64,000 nucleotides of DNA. Source: an uncultured Halomonas sp. (lineage in GTDB: Bacteria; Pseudomonadota; Gammaproteobacteria; Pseudomonadales; Halomonadaceae). A program made the position numbers and the translations under genes. The notes under the pieces are model-generated. The model was given only the letters and a program-made list of their open reading frames with translations. It was not told the DNA's origin and searched no databases. Below are positions 46,260 through 55,246 of the stretch, piece by piece (position 1 is the first letter of the stretch; every line of letters begins with the position of its first letter). The stretch covers positions 310,001 to 374,000 of the forward strand of contig NZ_CANMTQ010000002.1 in NCBI RefSeq assembly GCF_947500835.1. Direction: 5' to 3'.

Positions 46260-46988
46260 CTAAACCTTACCCCTGAGCGCCGCTTCGTCAAGTGTATTGG
46301 CATCGATGTGGCGAATATCCAGCCCCTTGACCAGATACACCACATACTCTGCCAGATTATCCGCATGATCGCCGATGCGTTCCAGGGCGCGCAGAATCCA
46401 CATCACACTCAGAATGGAGCTGATCGAGCGCGGGTCTTCCATCATGAAGGTCATCAGCGAGCGCATGGCGGTGGTGTATTCCGTATCCACCAATTCATCT
46501 TCCCGGGCCACGCTCAGCGCCAGATCCGTATCGAAGCGGGCGAAAGCGGTCAGGGCATCCCGCACCATCTTGCGTACATGCTCGCTGATATGACGCACCT
46601 CGACGAAGCCTCGCGGATTGCGCCCTGCCTCTGTCAGAGCCATGGCGTTACGGGCGATCTTGCTGGCTTCATCACCAATGCGTTCGAGATCCGAGGTGGC
46701 TCGAATCACCGCCAGCACCAGGCGTAGATCCGATGCTGCCGGTTGACGGCGCGCCAGCACCCGGGTGCACTCTTCGTCGATCTTGACCTGCATGGTGTTG
46801 ACGGCTTGATCATTATCGCAGACCTCTTCCGCAAGCCGGCTGTCACCTTCGAGTAGCGCATGGATGGCATTCTCGACCTGTTTTTCCACGAGCCCGCCCA
46901 TGGCCATCAAATGTGTCTTGAGCGCCTCGAGCTCCTGATTGAACTGCCTGGAGATATGCTGACCGTGAGTGTCACTGGTGATATCCAT
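46260..46988 (-). CDS. phoU: Phosphate-specific transport system accessory protein PhoU
   Basis: 242 aa from the ATG at 46988, behind CAGGAGAG. Two PhoU helical-bundle repeats, each with the metal-binding E/D-x-x-x-D pattern (D-L-E-R-I-G-D-E-A-S and A-L-E-R-I-G-D-H-A-D). It links the Pst transporter to PhoR. No pst genes are in this window, so phoU stands alone. Confidence 0.93.
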   Translation of the reverse strand: MDITSDTHGQHISRQFNQELEALKTHLMAMGGLVEKQVENAIHALLEGDSRLAEEVCDNDQAVNTMQVKIDEECTRVLARRQPAASDLRLVLAVIRATSDLERIGDEASKIARNAMALTEAGRNPRGFVEVRHISEHVRKMVRDALTAFARFDTDLALSVAREDELVDTEYTTAMRSLMTFMMEDPRSISSILSVMWILRALERIGDHADNLAEYVVYLVKGLDIRHIDANTLDEAALRGKV

Positions 46989-47226
46989 GAAACTCTCCTG
47001 AGGAGGCGTCGGGTTGGGAAAAAGATGACAGGAAAAGATGACGATTTGATTAAACATCCCTCATTTCGTCTTGCCAGGTCGCAAACGTCAACGGCGAATG
47101 ACGCCATTGCTGGCCGATTACCCGAGATGGCGTTTAAGATAGCGCGCCTGAACTAGCCTGTTTGACGTTGCCTTGCTTGAATTGGCCATTCACAACATCA
47201 CAATAAGCCATTGGAAAAAGACCCTC

Positions 47227-47631
47227 ATGACCGATCTCGATGATATCCCTACCCCCCAGGGTGACTTGACCCTCAAGCTGCTTGCCTCCCGGCAGGACAC
47301 CAATTTTTATGGCGACATTACCGGCGGTTGGTTGATCAATCACATGGACCAGGCGGCGGAGCTTTGCGCCAGCCGCCTGGCCCATGGGCGTACTGCAACG
47401 GTGGCCATCGAAGCCATGGATTTCCTGTGTCCGGTACGGGTAGGCTCCGTGGTGAACATCTACACGCAAGCTCAGGACATTGGGCGCAGCTCGATCAAGG
47501 TCGACGTCCAGGTCTGGATTCGACCGCACCAGGAGCGCAACCCCGATGAGCTCTACAAGGTCACCGAGGCCCGCTTCGTGATGGTCGCCCTGGACGATAA
47601 CGGCCGGATTCGTGCCGTACCCGGCGAGTGA
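47227..47631 (+). CDS. Hot-dog fold acyl-CoA thioesterase (YciA-like)
   Basis: 134 aa from the ATG at 47227. The hot-dog pattern N-F-Y-G-D-I-T-G-G-W-L-I-N-H-M-D-Q-A-A contains the conserved aspartate of YciA/BFIT-type thioesterases. No membrane segment. It should hydrolyse acyl-CoA in the cytoplasm; acyl preference is unknown. Confidence 0.85.
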   Translation: MTDLDDIPTPQGDLTLKLLASRQDTNFYGDITGGWLINHMDQAAELCASRLAHGRTATVAIEAMDFLCPVRVGSVVNIYTQAQDIGRSSIKVDVQVWIRPHQERNPDELYKVTEARFVMVALDDNGRIRAVPGE

Positions 47632-47635
47632 TCGA

Positions 47636-48739
47636 TTACTTCGCTTCGCTCGCCAGCTGACGATTCTTCAGATAGGCGAACTCGCCCACATCGGTATAGG
47701 ACGACACGAGCTGCTGGAAGTCCTTGTAGGAGTCGTAGATCTCCTTTGAGTTGTCGTCCTTGTCGACCTGTTCCTGCAATACTTCCTCGGAGGCCTTGGC
47801 CAACGCCTTGATGACATCCTCGGGCAGGGAGCGCAATTTCACGCCGTGCCTGTCCACCAGCGCCTTCAAGGATTCCGCGTTGCGGTGGGTGAACTCGTTG
47901 ATCATGGCCAGATTGGCGGAGCGGGCGGCCTCCTCGACCACCGCCTTTAAATCGTCCGGCAGCTCATTCCAGGCGTCCAGATTGACGGTACCTTCCAGCG
48001 CTGCGCTGGGCTCGTTCCAGGCGGTAGTGTAGTAATAATCCGCGACCTGATGCAGGCCAAAGGCCAGATCGTTATAGGGGCCAACCCAATCCGCGGCATC
48101 AAGTACACCGGTCTGCATTGAGGTGAAGATTTCAGAACCGGGCATGTTCACCGCTGTGGCGCCAATACGGTTCATGACCTCGCCGGCCAACCCCGGCAAG
48201 CGAATCTTGAGCCCTTTCATGTCCTCCAGAGAATTGATTTCTTTCTTGAACCAGCCCGCCATCTGGGTACCGGTATTGCCTACTGCGAAGGGCTTGAGGT
48301 TGTGTTCTTCATACAGCGCGTCCCAGAGCTCCATGCCGTCGCCGCGGTACAACCAGGCGTTGGTCTCATTGACCGTCATGCCAAAGGGCACCGCAGTGAA
48401 AAATTGCGCCGCCGGCACCTTGCCACGCCAGTAGTAGGCGGCGGAATGTCCCATCTGGGCCGTACCGCTGGAGACCGCATCGAACACTTCCAGCGCCGGT
48501 ACAAGATCACCTGCGCCATAGACATCGACCTGGATTCGGCCCCCCGAAAGCGTATTGATGCGCTCCGCAAGATCGTTTGCGCCGGTGCCCAAGGCAGGAA
48601 AATTCTTCGGCCAGGAGGTGACCATCTTCCATTTGATGGGCTTTTTTTCCTCCTCGGCACGAACGGTTGACACGAAAGGTGCGGCGGCGATACCAGCGGC
48701 ACCGGCACCCAGGCCGGTGAGAAACTTGCGACGTTGCAT
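47636..48739 (-). CDS. Orphan TRAP transporter binding protein with Tat-type signal
   Basis: 367 aa. R-R-K-F-L at residues 3-7, then G-L-G-A-G-A-A-G-I and V-R-A, looks like a twin-arginine signal; Tat export is uncommon but known in TRAP binding proteins. The mature part matches the TakP-like 2-oxoacid branch (W-K-M-V-T-S-W-P-K, G-H-S-A-A-Y-Y-W, L-D-A-A-D-W-V-G-P). No DctQ or DctM genes are close, so its permease must be elsewhere. Confidence 0.88.
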   Translation of the reverse strand: MQRRKFLTGLGAGAAGIAAAPFVSTVRAEEEKKPIKWKMVTSWPKNFPALGTGANDLAERINTLSGGRIQVDVYGAGDLVPALEVFDAVSSGTAQMGHSAAYYWRGKVPAAQFFTAVPFGMTVNETNAWLYRGDGMELWDALYEEHNLKPFAVGNTGTQMAGWFKKEINSLEDMKGLKIRLPGLAGEVMNRIGATAVNMPGSEIFTSMQTGVLDAADWVGPYNDLAFGLHQVADYYYTTAWNEPSAALEGTVNLDAWNELPDDLKAVVEEAARSANLAMINEFTHRNAESLKALVDRHGVKLRSLPEDVIKALAKASEEVLQEQVDKDDNSKEIYDSYKDFQQLVSSYTDVGEFAYLKNRQLASEAK

Positions 48740-48844
48740 GATGACGTGACTCCATGTGCGTTGTTCTTGCGCTGGCAGTATGCGCGACGGAGGATTTGAG
48801 GGGCAAGCGCTGCACCTGCTGCGTCAATGGCGACCCAATAAAAA

Positions 48845-48868
48845 ACCGGGCCGCGTTAGCGGCCCGGT
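48845..48868 (-). terminator. Terminator of the TMAO reductase operon
   Basis: A 10-bp stem (ACCGGGCCGC / GCGGCCCGGT) is followed on the minus strand by TTTTTT. Confidence 0.85.
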
Positions 48869-48895
48869 CAATCCTTGCTGAAGATACAGCCTGTC

Positions 48896-51412
48896 TCAGC
48901 TGGTCGCGTCAGCGTCCTTTCTGATCTCCGGCTGGGAAAAGACCAATACTTCAGGCAGGTTGCCTTCGAACTTCTCCACGTCTCCTACGCCGGTCTGCCC
49001 GCAGTTGGCCTGGGCGAGCTTGGAGGTGGCGATCCCCGGGGTGAGGTTGTTGACGTCACCATAGCAGCATAGGCTGCCGATCTCCCGGGGGTTGAGGGGG
49101 TCGAACCAACCGCCTTCCGACACCCGGATCACCCCCGGCATGATGTCGTCGGTCACCACGACACCGGCGAGAATCTGGCCACGGTCGTTGAAGACCCGTA
49201 CCACATCGCCATCCTTGATATTCCGAGACTCGGCGTCTCGTGGATTCATCCAGCAGGGTTCGCGGTTCTGCACCGCGTAGGTATTGCGAAACTCCGTGCC
49301 GCAGAGCTGCGAATGCAGTCGGCCACGGGGATGGTTACTGGCGATGCTCAGCGGATACTTGGTATCAGGCCCGTCGAGACGCTCGATCGGTTCCAGCCAG
49401 GTCGGATGCGGCGGGCAGTCGTCGTAGTCGTATCTCGCGATGGCTCGGGAATAGATCTCGAACTTGCCGGTGGCAGTACCCAGCGCATTGAGAATCGGGT
49501 CCTCGCGAAACGACGCATGGCGGACAAAGTTCTTCTGTTCGTCTTCCAACGGAAACGCAAGCGGCTTGTTGGACTCCCAGAACACATCGAAGATCGGCAT
49601 TTCCATGCCCTTGGCCCGGGATTCGATCTTGGAGGCTTCATAAAACCCGCGAATCCAATCCATCTCGCCCCGGCCTTCGGTGAATTCACGTCCCTTGCCC
49701 AACTTGTCCGCGATAGCGGCGAAGATGTCGAAATCATCCCGGGCCTCGAATTGCGGCTCGACGATCTTCCTCATTGCCACGATATGGGACAGCGCATAGT
49801 CACCGACCTGCTCGATGTCGTTGCGCTCATAGGAAGTGGTGCATGGCAGCACGATATCCGCATGACGAGCGGTGGCCGTCCATTGGAAGTCGTTGACGAC
49901 AAAGGTATCCAGCTCGCGCCAGGCCCTGAGCATCTCGTTGCGATCCTGGTGGTGGGCAAAGGGATTACCCCCGGCCCAGTAGGCCATCTTGATCAGCGGC
50001 AGCTCGATCTCGCTACCGTTGAACTGCATGGTTTCGCCGGGGTTCAACAGGGTTTCGACGAAACGCGCCACGGGGATCATGACGTCGCTGCCGGATTCGT
50101 CGACCGACCCACCGCTACCCCCGCCGGCGGCATCGCCAATCGCCTTGAGAATGGGACTATTGTGAGTCGGCGCGCCGCCGGAGGAGTAGTGATAGCTCAG
50201 GCCATAGCCACCCCCGGGCAAGCCGATCTGCCCGAGCATGCAGGCCAGGGTCACCAGCATCCAGGTGGACTGCTCGCCATGATGCTGGCGCTGCATGGAA
50301 TAGCCGAGCGACAACATGGTGCGGTTGTTGGCAAAACGCCGGGCAAGATCGCGAATGGTGTCCGCATCGATGCCGCAAATCTCCGCAGCCCAATCCGCAT
50401 CCTTGGGCTGACCGTCGGACTCGCCGGTCAAATAGGGTTTGAATTCCTCGAAGCCGCTGGTGTAGCGATCGAGGAATTTCTGGTCGTGCAGATCTTCGCT
50501 CAATAGCGTATGGGCAATGCCCAGCATCAGCGGGACATCGGTCTGCGGCTTGGGCGCTATCCACTCACCGTCGAGATAGTCACAGGTGAGGGTCTTGAGC
50601 GGGTCGATGGAAATGACTTTCACGCCAGCTTTCTTGAGCGCCTCGATGCCCGGGAAGGCGCCGTGGTCTGCCACCTGCCAGGAGATCTGGGAGTTGTTAT
50701 GAGGGTCGCAGCCCCAGAACACCATGAGATCGGTATTCTCGGCAAGCACCGGGTAGGTGGTGCACTGCTCATAGACTTCGATGGAACCCGTGACATAGGG
50801 CAGGATGACCTGGGCCGCCCCGGTGGAATAGTCGCCAATACTGGAGGTAAAGCCACCGGTCAGGTTCAACATGCGGCGCAGCAACGTTTTACAGTTGTGC
50901 AGCTTACCCGGGCTCTTCCAACCGTAGGAGCCGCCATAGATCGCATTCTGCCCGTGCTGCTCGCGGACCCGGGTAATTTCGTTGGCCACCAGTTCGATCG
51001 CCTTGTCCCAGGAAACCCGCACGAAGTCACCGTCGCCCCGACCGTCCGGATCGGCGCCCGGGCCCTGCTCGAGCCAGGCGCGACGCACCATGGGGTAGCG
51101 AATACGCGAGGCGGAGTAGATCGAATCCCGCACCCCTTTGAGCATGGGCGTAGGCTGGGGATCATCTCCCCAGGGCTTGAATTCGACGGCACGACCATCC
51201 TCGACGACACCCTTGAACACCCCCCAGTGACAGCCGGAGATGACTTCTTCAGAGGCACTCTGGGCAAGCGCGCCCTTACTTAAAAAAGAGAGCGAAAACG
51301 GCATTGCGCTCAGGGCCGCGGTTGCGGCGGAGCCTTGCAGGAAGCGACGTCGTCCTGGGGAAGCAACATCTGCATAGGATACAACGCGCAACTCATCAGT
51401 TTTCTTGCTCAT
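48896..51412 (-). CDS. torA: Trimethylamine-N-oxide reductase, periplasmic molybdoenzyme
   Basis: 838 aa. A Tat signal with R-R-R-F-L-Q (21-26) and a hydrophobic region to about residue 50. DMSO reductase-family molybdopterin protein: S-G-C-H-W-G-V-F at 59-66 and the serine ligand of molybdenum at S196 in I-G-D-Y-S-T-G-A-A. No FeS-cluster cysteine motif at the N-terminus, as in TorA. It reduces TMAO (or a similar N/S-oxide) as a respiratory electron acceptor. It overlaps torD by 4 bases and follows it. Confidence 0.92.
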   Translation of the reverse strand: MSKKTDELRVVSYADVASPGRRRFLQGSAATAALSAMPFSLSFLSKGALAQSASEEVISGCHWGVFKGVVEDGRAVEFKPWGDDPQPTPMLKGVRDSIYSASRIRYPMVRRAWLEQGPGADPDGRGDGDFVRVSWDKAIELVANEITRVREQHGQNAIYGGSYGWKSPGKLHNCKTLLRRMLNLTGGFTSSIGDYSTGAAQVILPYVTGSIEVYEQCTTYPVLAENTDLMVFWGCDPHNNSQISWQVADHGAFPGIEALKKAGVKVISIDPLKTLTCDYLDGEWIAPKPQTDVPLMLGIAHTLLSEDLHDQKFLDRYTSGFEEFKPYLTGESDGQPKDADWAAEICGIDADTIRDLARRFANNRTMLSLGYSMQRQHHGEQSTWMLVTLACMLGQIGLPGGGYGLSYHYSSGGAPTHNSPILKAIGDAAGGGSGGSVDESGSDVMIPVARFVETLLNPGETMQFNGSEIELPLIKMAYWAGGNPFAHHQDRNEMLRAWRELDTFVVNDFQWTATARHADIVLPCTTSYERNDIEQVGDYALSHIVAMRKIVEPQFEARDDFDIFAAIADKLGKGREFTEGRGEMDWIRGFYEASKIESRAKGMEMPIFDVFWESNKPLAFPLEDEQKNFVRHASFREDPILNALGTATGKFEIYSRAIARYDYDDCPPHPTWLEPIERLDGPDTKYPLSIASNHPRGRLHSQLCGTEFRNTYAVQNREPCWMNPRDAESRNIKDGDVVRVFNDRGQILAGVVVTDDIMPGVIRVSEGGWFDPLNPREIGSLCCYGDVNNLTPGIATSKLAQANCGQTGVGDVEKFEGNLPEVLVFSQPEIRKDADATS

Positions 51413-52119
51413 GCAAATTCTCCTTCACGTTGCTCAAGCACAGATTCAGGCACGGAAACCGCTGCGGGGTTGGTAACCGTCAGCGCAGCCGGCAGTGCGG
51501 CAGGCGCTTCGTTAATCAAGGCGAGCAGCAGCTCGCCGGCGCCAGCATAGAAGCCATCCGGGTCTTGCCGGGTCAACGCCTCAGTGAATGCCGGCCCCCA
51601 GTCTTGTAGTCGACGCACCAGGTCCGCCGCGATCGTGTTGTGACCTTCGCGAAGCGCTGCCGCCAAGGCAGCCAGTTCTATGGCAAGATGATCCGGAGGC
51701 TCACAGCAGTCCGTACTGACGTGTAGATCGAGCGCGCGCAGTATTGCTTTCATTTCGACAACGGATTCGCCGCCAAGCGTCGATCCGTCTTTCCCTTTCC
51801 AAGCACTTTCATAAGGCAGTACGGCGCGATGCCGAAAGATGCCTTCGAACAGCGCCGTGTAGCGGCGCTGCAGATGCACCGCCAGATTCTCCGAGTCATC
51901 CTGATCGAGGGTGCGACAGAGTGTTTCCGCCTCCGCCGTAGCCTCTAGCTGTGCGCCCATCCAGCGCAGGGCGTTTTGACCTGACGTTGCGCCGGCCTGC
52001 GCCACCTGCTGCGATGACATCGGAGCAATGAAGATACCGCTCAACCACTCGGCAGCGACAATCAGCGCGCTGGGATCCGGACCGGCGATGCCGCCTTCTG
52101 AGATAACGTCGCGGTTCAT
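51409..52119 (-). CDS. torD: TorD-family molybdoenzyme chaperone
   Basis: 236 aa. All-helical TorD fold with the Y-E-S-A-W-K/Y block near residue 103 (family P-Y-E-S). It holds apo-TorA and protects its Tat signal before cofactor insertion. Position between the cytochrome gene and torA with ATGA overlaps on both sides shows a tightly coupled operon. Confidence 0.85.
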   Translation of the reverse strand: MNRDVISEGGIAGPDPSALIVAAEWLSGIFIAPMSSQQVAQAGATSGQNALRWMGAQLEATAEAETLCRTLDQDDSENLAVHLQRRYTALFEGIFRHRAVLPYESAWKGKDGSTLGGESVVEMKAILRALDLHVSTDCCEPPDHLAIELAALAAALREGHNTIAADLVRRLQDWGPAFTEALTRQDPDGFYAGAGELLLALINEAPAALPAALTVTNPAAVSVPESVLEQREGEFA

Positions 52120-53786
52120 TGCGGCACTCCCTCGCTGGCATGCTGAACCACCGGTGCGCCAGTATCAGGGCCAAGATCCTTGGAGTGATTCTGCAGATAC
52201 GAAAGAATCAGGCGGTACTCATCGTCATTGAACGTGGTGAAGCGTTTCATGGATTTAAGAGTACCGATCCACTGATTCGCCGTGTAATGTTCCTTGCCCG
52301 GCAGGGTATGACAAGACGAGCAGCTCTTCTGGTAAGCATTCTGGCTGTACGTCCACAGCTCTTCCTGATCGAGGTTGAGCTGACTTGCATCGGTCCAGAG
52401 TTTCAGGGTGACAGGCAGCCAGACCTGATCCGTATTGGGGTCGGTTTGTGCCTCACCGCGTTCGGTGGCCTCAACGGCAGCATCACCAAGGGCGGCCATG
52501 ATCACCCGCTGGCCCTTCTCCTGATAGATGACGGAGGGGGCGTTTTCCGGCTGCCAACCGGCAATTTCGAGTTGCAGCTTGTCGCCTTCCCTGGCCAGCA
52601 CCTTGGCTTGCGCCGCGCCCAGGAACTTGCCGTCCTCGCTCTCGGCTTGCTCCAGGTCGGATGTCGTATAGAGCGACTTGGTACCGGCAACGTACACCTC
52701 ATCGCCTTCGTTGATCTCTTTTGGATCGCTGGTCGGCAAAGGGGGACGGTTGTCCACTGCGTTATCGAGCATCACCACTTCCTCGGTGCGGTTTGGCTCG
52801 GGCATGCCCGGGGCCGGTTTGTCCACGGCGGGGATATGGTTGAGGTAGGTCGCCATGGCCTGCAGATCCTGCCAGGGCAGTTGGGAGGTATTCTCTATAA
52901 CCTCTGCCATGTCGCCACCGGACTTGCGCCCGATCGGATTGATTCCGGTATGCAGATAGTTGGCAATAGAGGCTGTGGACCAGAAACCGATGCCGGTCTC
53001 ATCCGGCGTAATGTTCGGAAAGTGTCCGGTACCTTCCGGATTCGGCCCACCGGCGTAGCGCTTGTCATTGGGAATGTTACCCATGAAGGTACGCGGTGAG
53101 TGGCATTCCGCGCAGTGTGCAGCCCCCTCTACCAGATAGCGGCCACGCTCGAATTTGGCATGGTCCACGTCTTCGGGAAGATCGGCAGTATCGGCACCAA
53201 TCTCCGCCGCGCTCTTGCCATCAAGGAAGGCAAGACGCCAGACGCCGATACCACGACGAATATTGTAGGGAAACTTGAGCTCATGATCCGGCACCACCTT
53301 GTCGCTTTCGGGTAGCGTCATCATGTAGGCGTAGAGATCCCGTACGTCTTCCGGCTTCAGGCGCTGATAAGAGGTATAGGGAAACGCCGGGTAGAGGTTC
53401 TTGCCGTCCGGCAGAAGGCTATCGGGGCCGACGCCCTCGCGCACTGAACGGTCGAATTCCGCGAGCGTCCAATTGCCGATGCCGTGCTCCGGGTCCGGTG
53501 AGATATTGGGCATGTGGAACTTGCCGAAATCGGTGTCGAGCACCTTGCCACCGCCGAGCTGCTCGTCGCTGTCCTGTCCAGTCGTGGCATGGCAGGTAGC
53601 ACAGTCGGAGGCGACGAACACCAGCCGGCCGTTGTCGATATCCGCCGGGCTGTCAGAACTCGCTGCCGGTGGCAGGCTGTGAGTAAGCGACCAGGTCCAG
53701 GGCGAGGTCAATACGAGGAAACCGGCAACGCCGAGAATGGCGACTACCGCCACCGTAATGGAAATCTTCTTGCGTTTACTTGCCAT
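52116..53786 (-). CDS. Three-heme membrane-anchored cytochrome c, TorC-like C-terminus
   Basis: 556 aa from the ATG at 53786, behind GGAG. A single membrane segment (10-27) is followed by three C-x-x-C-H sites: 62-66 (C-A-T-C-H), 225-229 (C-A-E-C-H) and 489-493 (C-S-S-C-H). Residues 50-325 look like two class-I cytochrome domains of the gluconate/alcohol dehydrogenase subunit type. Residues from about 360 match the TorC monoheme C-terminal domain (H-Y-T-A-N-Q-W). It replaces the NapC/NirT tetraheme quinol dehydrogenase expected before torA, so electrons may come from another carrier. First gene of the operon. Confidence 0.85.
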   Translation of the reverse strand: MASKRKKISITVAVVAILGVAGFLVLTSPWTWSLTHSLPPAASSDSPADIDNGRLVFVASDCATCHATTGQDSDEQLGGGKVLDTDFGKFHMPNISPDPEHGIGNWTLAEFDRSVREGVGPDSLLPDGKNLYPAFPYTSYQRLKPEDVRDLYAYMMTLPESDKVVPDHELKFPYNIRRGIGVWRLAFLDGKSAAEIGADTADLPEDVDHAKFERGRYLVEGAAHCAECHSPRTFMGNIPNDKRYAGGPNPEGTGHFPNITPDETGIGFWSTASIANYLHTGINPIGRKSGGDMAEVIENTSQLPWQDLQAMATYLNHIPAVDKPAPGMPEPNRTEEVVMLDNAVDNRPPLPTSDPKEINEGDEVYVAGTKSLYTTSDLEQAESEDGKFLGAAQAKVLAREGDKLQLEIAGWQPENAPSVIYQEKGQRVIMAALGDAAVEATERGEAQTDPNTDQVWLPVTLKLWTDASQLNLDQEELWTYSQNAYQKSCSSCHTLPGKEHYTANQWIGTLKSMKRFTTFNDDEYRLILSYLQNHSKDLGPDTGAPVVQHASEGVPQ

Positions 53787-54142
53787 GGCGCACTCCAAGT
53801 GATTGCCATCAAGAAATTAATTGCCGTAGCGCATGCAATAGCTTGCCGCCCGAATGCCAATGCTGCATCCGAGGGTACTGTCCAAGGAAGAGGCGACTGT
53901 CGGAGTCTTGTTGTGATTTTCAAACTATCTAATCACTATAATGTTAGCCACCTACATAAAACCCGGCCAGTCGAACAACTGGTTTACTTGATTGATGTCA
54001 AGCGAGGCCGTGAAAGCATAGGAATCATTTGACTAAATGAAAGCTTGTCGCAATTGCTTGTGCATTACTTTTGCGCCAGTCTGACTGAACATTGCCCGTA
54101 TACTGAATATGCCGATCGACTCATCTGGATAAGGATATCAAG
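53787..54142. other. 356-bp intergenic region between TMAO operon and porin gene
   Basis: Divergent promoter region. On the plus strand a TATACT at 54099-54104 resembles a -10 element about 40 bases before the porin start; no clear -35 is seen. I see no convincing regulator palindrome or Pho box. Confidence 0.4.
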
Positions 54143-55225
54143 ATGCGCTTGAAACGATGGCTGCTGTCTGTCGGAGGTGTGCTGCTTGCGTTCAGCGCCC
54201 ACGCCGATGGCTTTGAAATTTCCCCTGAAGGCAAGCTGCATCTCGACTATGCAACCCAGCGAGAGGATAGAGCGAATCTTGACGACGATTTCCAGATACG
54301 CCGTGCGCGGTTCGGCATGAAAGGTGGGCACGGCGACTGGCGCTTCAAGCTCGACTATGAATTCACCGATGACGGTGAATTAAAGGATGCCTATCTGGGG
54401 TATGAGGGCTTTCGGGCAGGCAATATCAGCGTCGGCCAGCTCAAGGTGCCTTTTGGCCTGGAACAGCAAATAAGCGCCGACGATATCAGCTTCATCGAAC
54501 GTTCCTTGGCAACCGAGGCGCTGATGCTTTCACGCCGTACAGGCATCGGTTTCAGCCAGGCAGACAAGCGCTATAGCGTATCGGCAATGGCCTTTGGCCC
54601 TCAAATCGACGAAAACGATGGTTACGGGGCGGCGATTCGAACGACGTTTGCGCCGATACTCGAGAAAGATAGGCGGCTTTTGCATGTTGGACTGGCGGCA
54701 GCAACGGAATACCCCAAGGGCACGACAAGTCTTGGTACTCAGCCGGAGTCTCGCCCGGGCAGCACACAACTGGTCGATACCGATACAATCGGCGACGTTG
54801 ATCGTATCGATCGACTCGGGCTCGAGGCGTCCTGGCAGCGTGGCCCCGTATCGGCCCAGGCGGAATGGATTCGCGCCGATCTGCGCCGGGACTCGGGCCA
54901 ACCAGACGTGGATGTCGACGGCTGGTATCTATCCGGCAGCTGGTTTGTTACCGGGGAGACCCGCCCTTACGAACAGGGTGTGTTCAAGAGCGTCGAACCG
55001 GAGCGCAGCATCGGCGCCTGGGAGTTAGTAGCGCGCTATAGCGATATCGATCTGAACGATCGCGATATTGAAGGCGGCAGCGAGTACAACCTGACGCTGG
55101 GAGTGAACTGGTATCTCAACAGCGATCTGCGCTTGATGCTCGACTACACGGATGTGCACAGTCGGCGGCAGGGCCAGTCCGATGATCCCGAGATAGTGAC
55201 CCTGCGGGCGCAGATTTCGTTCTGA
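54143..55225 (+). CDS. Phosphate-selective porin O/P family protein
   Basis: 360 aa. Signal peptide 1-22 (cleavage after A-H-A). The body has the O/P porin blocks R-R-A-R-F-G-M-K-G, Y-E-F-T-D-D-G-E-L-K-D-A-Y-L-G-Y and K-V-P-F-G-L-E-Q, and ends with the outer membrane F. It forms a barrel letting anions through the outer membrane. The phosphate role is by family only; no Pho box is visible upstream. Confidence 0.85.
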   Translation: MRLKRWLLSVGGVLLAFSAHADGFEISPEGKLHLDYATQREDRANLDDDFQIRRARFGMKGGHGDWRFKLDYEFTDDGELKDAYLGYEGFRAGNISVGQLKVPFGLEQQISADDISFIERSLATEALMLSRRTGIGFSQADKRYSVSAMAFGPQIDENDGYGAAIRTTFAPILEKDRRLLHVGLAAATEYPKGTTSLGTQPESRPGSTQLVDTDTIGDVDRIDRLGLEASWQRGPVSAQAEWIRADLRRDSGQPDVDVDGWYLSGSWFVTGETRPYEQGVFKSVEPERSIGAWELVARYSDIDLNDRDIEGGSEYNLTLGVNWYLNSDLRLMLDYTDVHSRRQGQSDDPEIVTLRAQISF

Positions 55226-55246
55226 ACGCTATTTGTTATTTATTTT

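Noticed and set aside
49313..50506. 397-aa plus-strand frame inside torA
   Set aside because: Antisense shadow of a high-GC gene; no ribosome site or family.
53940..54142. Pho box upstream of the phosphate-type porin
   Set aside because: No GTCAT-type direct repeats at 11-base spacing were found.
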